A stretch of DNA of 6,123 bases, taken from the NCBI GenBank assembly GCA_903898215.1, contig CAIUEQ010000281.1, positions 1 through 6,123 on the forward strand, written 5' to 3'. The position numbers and the translations under genes were made by a program. The notes below the pieces were generated by a model, which did not search any database, was not told the DNA's origin, and saw only the letters and a program-made list of their open reading frames with translations. Shown here in pieces: positions 3,978-6,123 of the stretch. The number at the start of each line of letters is the position of its first letter. The stretch's first letter is position 1. Source of the DNA: an uncultured Bacteroidota bacterium. Lineage in GTDB: Bacteria > Bacteroidota > Bacteroidia > UKL13-3.

Positions 3978-6123
3978 ATGAAAACACCATTACGCATACC
4001 AATTTTATTAGTGATGTTAGCTTGTTCTACTTTTTTTGCCAATGCGCAAACAATCGTATTCAACTCGTTAACGCAAACTTTCTCGAACGGAGTCGCCTCC
4101 ACAGCAGCACAGTGTAATGATTTCACTACATGGAAACAAACTCTTACCAGAACTGATTACACAGTTCTAAATATAAGAAGCTCTATAACTTCTTATGTTG
4201 GTACTTGTACAAATGCAACCATTGTAAATTCTATTGCTGCCTTTCTAAAAAATTCATCTTTAGCACCAGCTACAACGACTTGGACAGACGGATCGAATAT
4301 TTGGAATATTGGTGCTTGTAATGGTGTTGAGGTAAGTTTAAATAATTCAGGAAATTGTGCTTGTGGTACAGGAACAACAAATGCATGTTTTCGTTCTTGT
4401 ATTGTAAATGTAAATTGGGGAGGTGTTGCCGGGGCTACTTGTAGTGCTCCAAGCCAAACGCTTACCATTGAATTTGGATACGCAGGTGCGCCTGCAGGTC
4501 CAACAGTGCCACCAACATCTGGCTTTGCATATAATATGTTGGTTGATACAGCTTGGGTAAATAGTCCTTATATTTTTGTAAACACAAGTAATAATTCAAC
4601 ACATTCATATTGGGATATTATTGGTTATAGTCCTACATTAAATGGAACTTATGCTGCATTTAATCCTCCAGCAACAAACCCTCGTGTTTGTGCAACTCGT
4701 TGGAACTTTTGTTATATGGATACAGTAAGCAATAATTTTTTCTGGAAATTTACTCAAACCGGTTATTATAAAGTGAAACTAAAATCTACAAATTATTTTG
4801 GTTCTGATAGTATTTATAAAATAGTTGTTTGTGCACCTCCAACAAGAAAACCTGTTGCAAGCTTTTTCAGTTTGAACCGCTCTGTTGGTTTTACTGATCA
4901 GCTAAACTATTATGATTTGAGTACAAATGGACCAACCAATTGGAGATGGTTTTTAAATCCTTCCTATTATGGTGTGAATACTTTTGCCGGTTATCCTATT
5001 GCTAACTCTTGGTATGCTACCGATTCTGTTCAAAACCCTTATTTATATGCCTTTGATGGTGGAATATTTGATGTTTGTTTGGCTGCAGGAAATGCACTTG
5101 GATGGGATACCATTTGCAGACATAATTATCTTCAAGTTAACAATGGATACATGATGTGTAACGGTTCCGATTCGGTAAGTTTCCTTACTTCAGGATATGT
5201 GTATGATGCTGGTGGACCAACGAGTAATTATTCAGGTGGAACTACAGGTTCTTGTCCTGCCGGCTTTAGAATTGCTGCTTGTGCCGATTCAATTATTTTA
5301 GATATTGAACGTTTTAAATTAATTGCAGGAGATTCATTAACCATTAGAGTAGGTACTCCAACAGGTGCAATTATTAAACGCCTTGGAGGACAAACATTAC
5401 ACGACAGCTTACGTCATTATAAAGTACCCGGTGGTTTTGTATTCTTCCAAATGAATGCTGCATCTACTTCAGTTGGAGATTCTGGATTTGCAATACATTG
5501 GGGTATTGTGCCAGCAAGTTATGGCAAACCAAAAGCTTCATTTACCATGACAACTAATGGTCCAACGACAAATGGGATTCCATCAATTTACAGAGGCTAC
5601 GCAGTTAACTATACCAGTACTAGCACAGGCATAAACATGAACTACAGTTGGGATACTGATGGGAATGGTATTTATGGAACATCCATAGGTGGAGATTCTA
5701 TTAACCCAAATCCTAGTTGGGCAACAGGCCCCGGATCAACTCTTGGCCTTTATAATATTTGCTTACGAGTTTCCAATTGCGTTGGAACGGATACTGTTTG
5801 TAAACAAATTAGAGTTTTACCTGTGCCTAGCAGACCAACTGCTGATATGACCGTGAGTAGAAATTCAGGTTTCACTACTGATACTTTCAGATTTTATGAT
5901 AATAGTATTAATGGAGCGATGACTTGGTTGTGGACTTTCAACCCTGCTAACGTGGCTTACCTTAGCGGTACCAGTGCTACTTCTCAAAATCCAATTGTGT
6001 TTTTAAACAGTGCACTTTGCTATACTGTTACTTTAAGAGCATGTAATTCTATCGGATGTGACACTAAAGTATTTCCTTGTATGGTGAATGTTGTTGGATA
6101 CAATTCTCCGGGAACTGCTTATC
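3978..6123 (+). CDS. Large secreted multidomain protein with PKD-like and CUB-like domains (5' part)
   Basis: An ATG at 3978 opens a frame with no stop through 6123 (715 full codons); the 3' end is outside the window. Residues 1-23 form a signal peptide with a hydrophobic core and an ANA cleavage site before Gln24. Residues ~46-167 are a cysteine-rich module with Cys at 46, 77, 114, 127, 129, 137, 141 and 155 and the string VNWGGVAGATC, ending in SQTLTIEF. PKD-like (immunoglobulin-fold) domains follow at ~180-290, 292-387, 517-614 and 620-710. Their marks are W-W or WLW strands, QNP, and endings such as YTVTLRACNSIGCD. Between the second and third PKD-like domains, residues ~394-512 look like a CUB domain: SGYVYDAGGPTSNYSGG, then ILDIERFKLIAGDSLTIRVG. 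This architecture suits a surface adhesin or the accessory part of a secreted enzyme. A C-terminal T9SS sorting domain is expected beyond the window but not seen. The start is supported by the signal peptide; there is no Shine-Dalgarno sequence. Confidence 0.88.
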   Translation, partial: MKTPLRIPILLVMLACSTFFANAQTIVFNSLTQTFSNGVASTAAQCNDFTTWKQTLTRTDYTVLNIRSSITSYVGTCTNATIVNSIAAFLKNSSLAPATTTWTDGSNIWNIGACNGVEVSLNNSGNCACGTGTTNACFRSCIVNVNWGGVAGATCSAPSQTLTIEFGYAGAPAGPTVPPTSGFAYNMLVDTAWVNSPYIFVNTSNNSTHSYWDIIGYSPTLNGTYAAFNPPATNPRVCATRWNFCYMDTVSNNFFWKFTQTGYYKVKLKSTNYFGSDSIYKIVVCAPPTRKPVASFFSLNRSVGFTDQLNYYDLSTNGPTNWRWFLNPSYYGVNTFAGYPIANSWYATDSVQNPYLYAFDGGIFDVCLAAGNALGWDTICRHNYLQVNNGYMMCNGSDSVSFLTSGYVYDAGGPTSNYSGGTTGSCPAGFRIAACADSIILDIERFKLIAGDSLTIRVGTPTGAIIKRLGGQTLHDSLRHYKVPGGFVFFQMNAASTSVGDSGFAIHWGIVPASYGKPKASFTMTTNGPTTNGIPSIYRGYAVNYTSTSTGINMNYSWDTDGNGIYGTSIGGDSINPNPSWATGPGSTLGLYNICLRVSNCVGTDTVCKQIRVLPVPSRPTADMTVSRNSGFTTDTFRFYDNSINGAMTWLWTFNPANVAYLSGTSATSQNPIVFLNSALCYTVTLRACNSIGCDTKVFPCMVNVVGYNSPGTAY

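Noticed and set aside
4193..4468. Minus-strand 91-codon open frame
   Set aside because: It lies wholly within the secreted-protein gene, antisense to the cysteine-rich module, and has no promoter or family motif.

Overview
The window reads as chromosomal DNA from a member of the Bacteroidota, probably from the Chitinophagales, Sphingobacteriales or Flavobacteriales side of the phylum (inference; no rRNA is present). The evidence is AT-rich DNA, no clear Shine-Dalgarno sequences before any start, two promoters of the Bacteroidota TAnnTTTG type, a C-terminal type IX secretion sorting domain, and an EF-P whose tip loop differs from the proteobacterial form.

Layout, left to right. (1) 1-475 (+): the 3' end of a large secreted protein with a type A T9SS sorting domain; its start lies outside the window. 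(2) 503-808 (+): a single-domain rhodanese. (3) 834-2831 (+): an exported seven-heme c-type cytochrome with a C-terminal TPR region. These three genes are separated by only 27 and 25 nt with no visible terminator, so the rhodanese and cytochrome at least are probably co-transcribed. (4) 2898-3458 (+): efp, with its own promoter, followed by a strong hairpin terminator at 3481-3512. (5) 3613-3753 (-): a 46-codon gene for a very basic small protein, easily missed by length cut-offs, with a near-consensus Bacteroidota promoter. It converges on efp, and the hairpin between them can terminate from both sides. (6) 3978-6123 (+): the first 715 codons of a large secreted protein with a signal peptide, a cysteine-rich N-terminal module, PKD-like domains and a CUB-like domain; it runs off the right edge.

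The genes fall into three functional groups: cell-surface or secreted proteins at both edges, a periplasmic redox pair (rhodanese and multiheme cytochrome), and translation (EF-P and possibly the small basic protein). No CRISPR array, tRNA, rRNA, transposase or phage gene was seen.

The points most worth a second look are the unannotated small basic gene and its promoter, a perfect 18-bp palindrome inside an apparent in-frame insertion in the cytochrome gene, and the asparagine at the EF-P position where a modified lysine is usually found.
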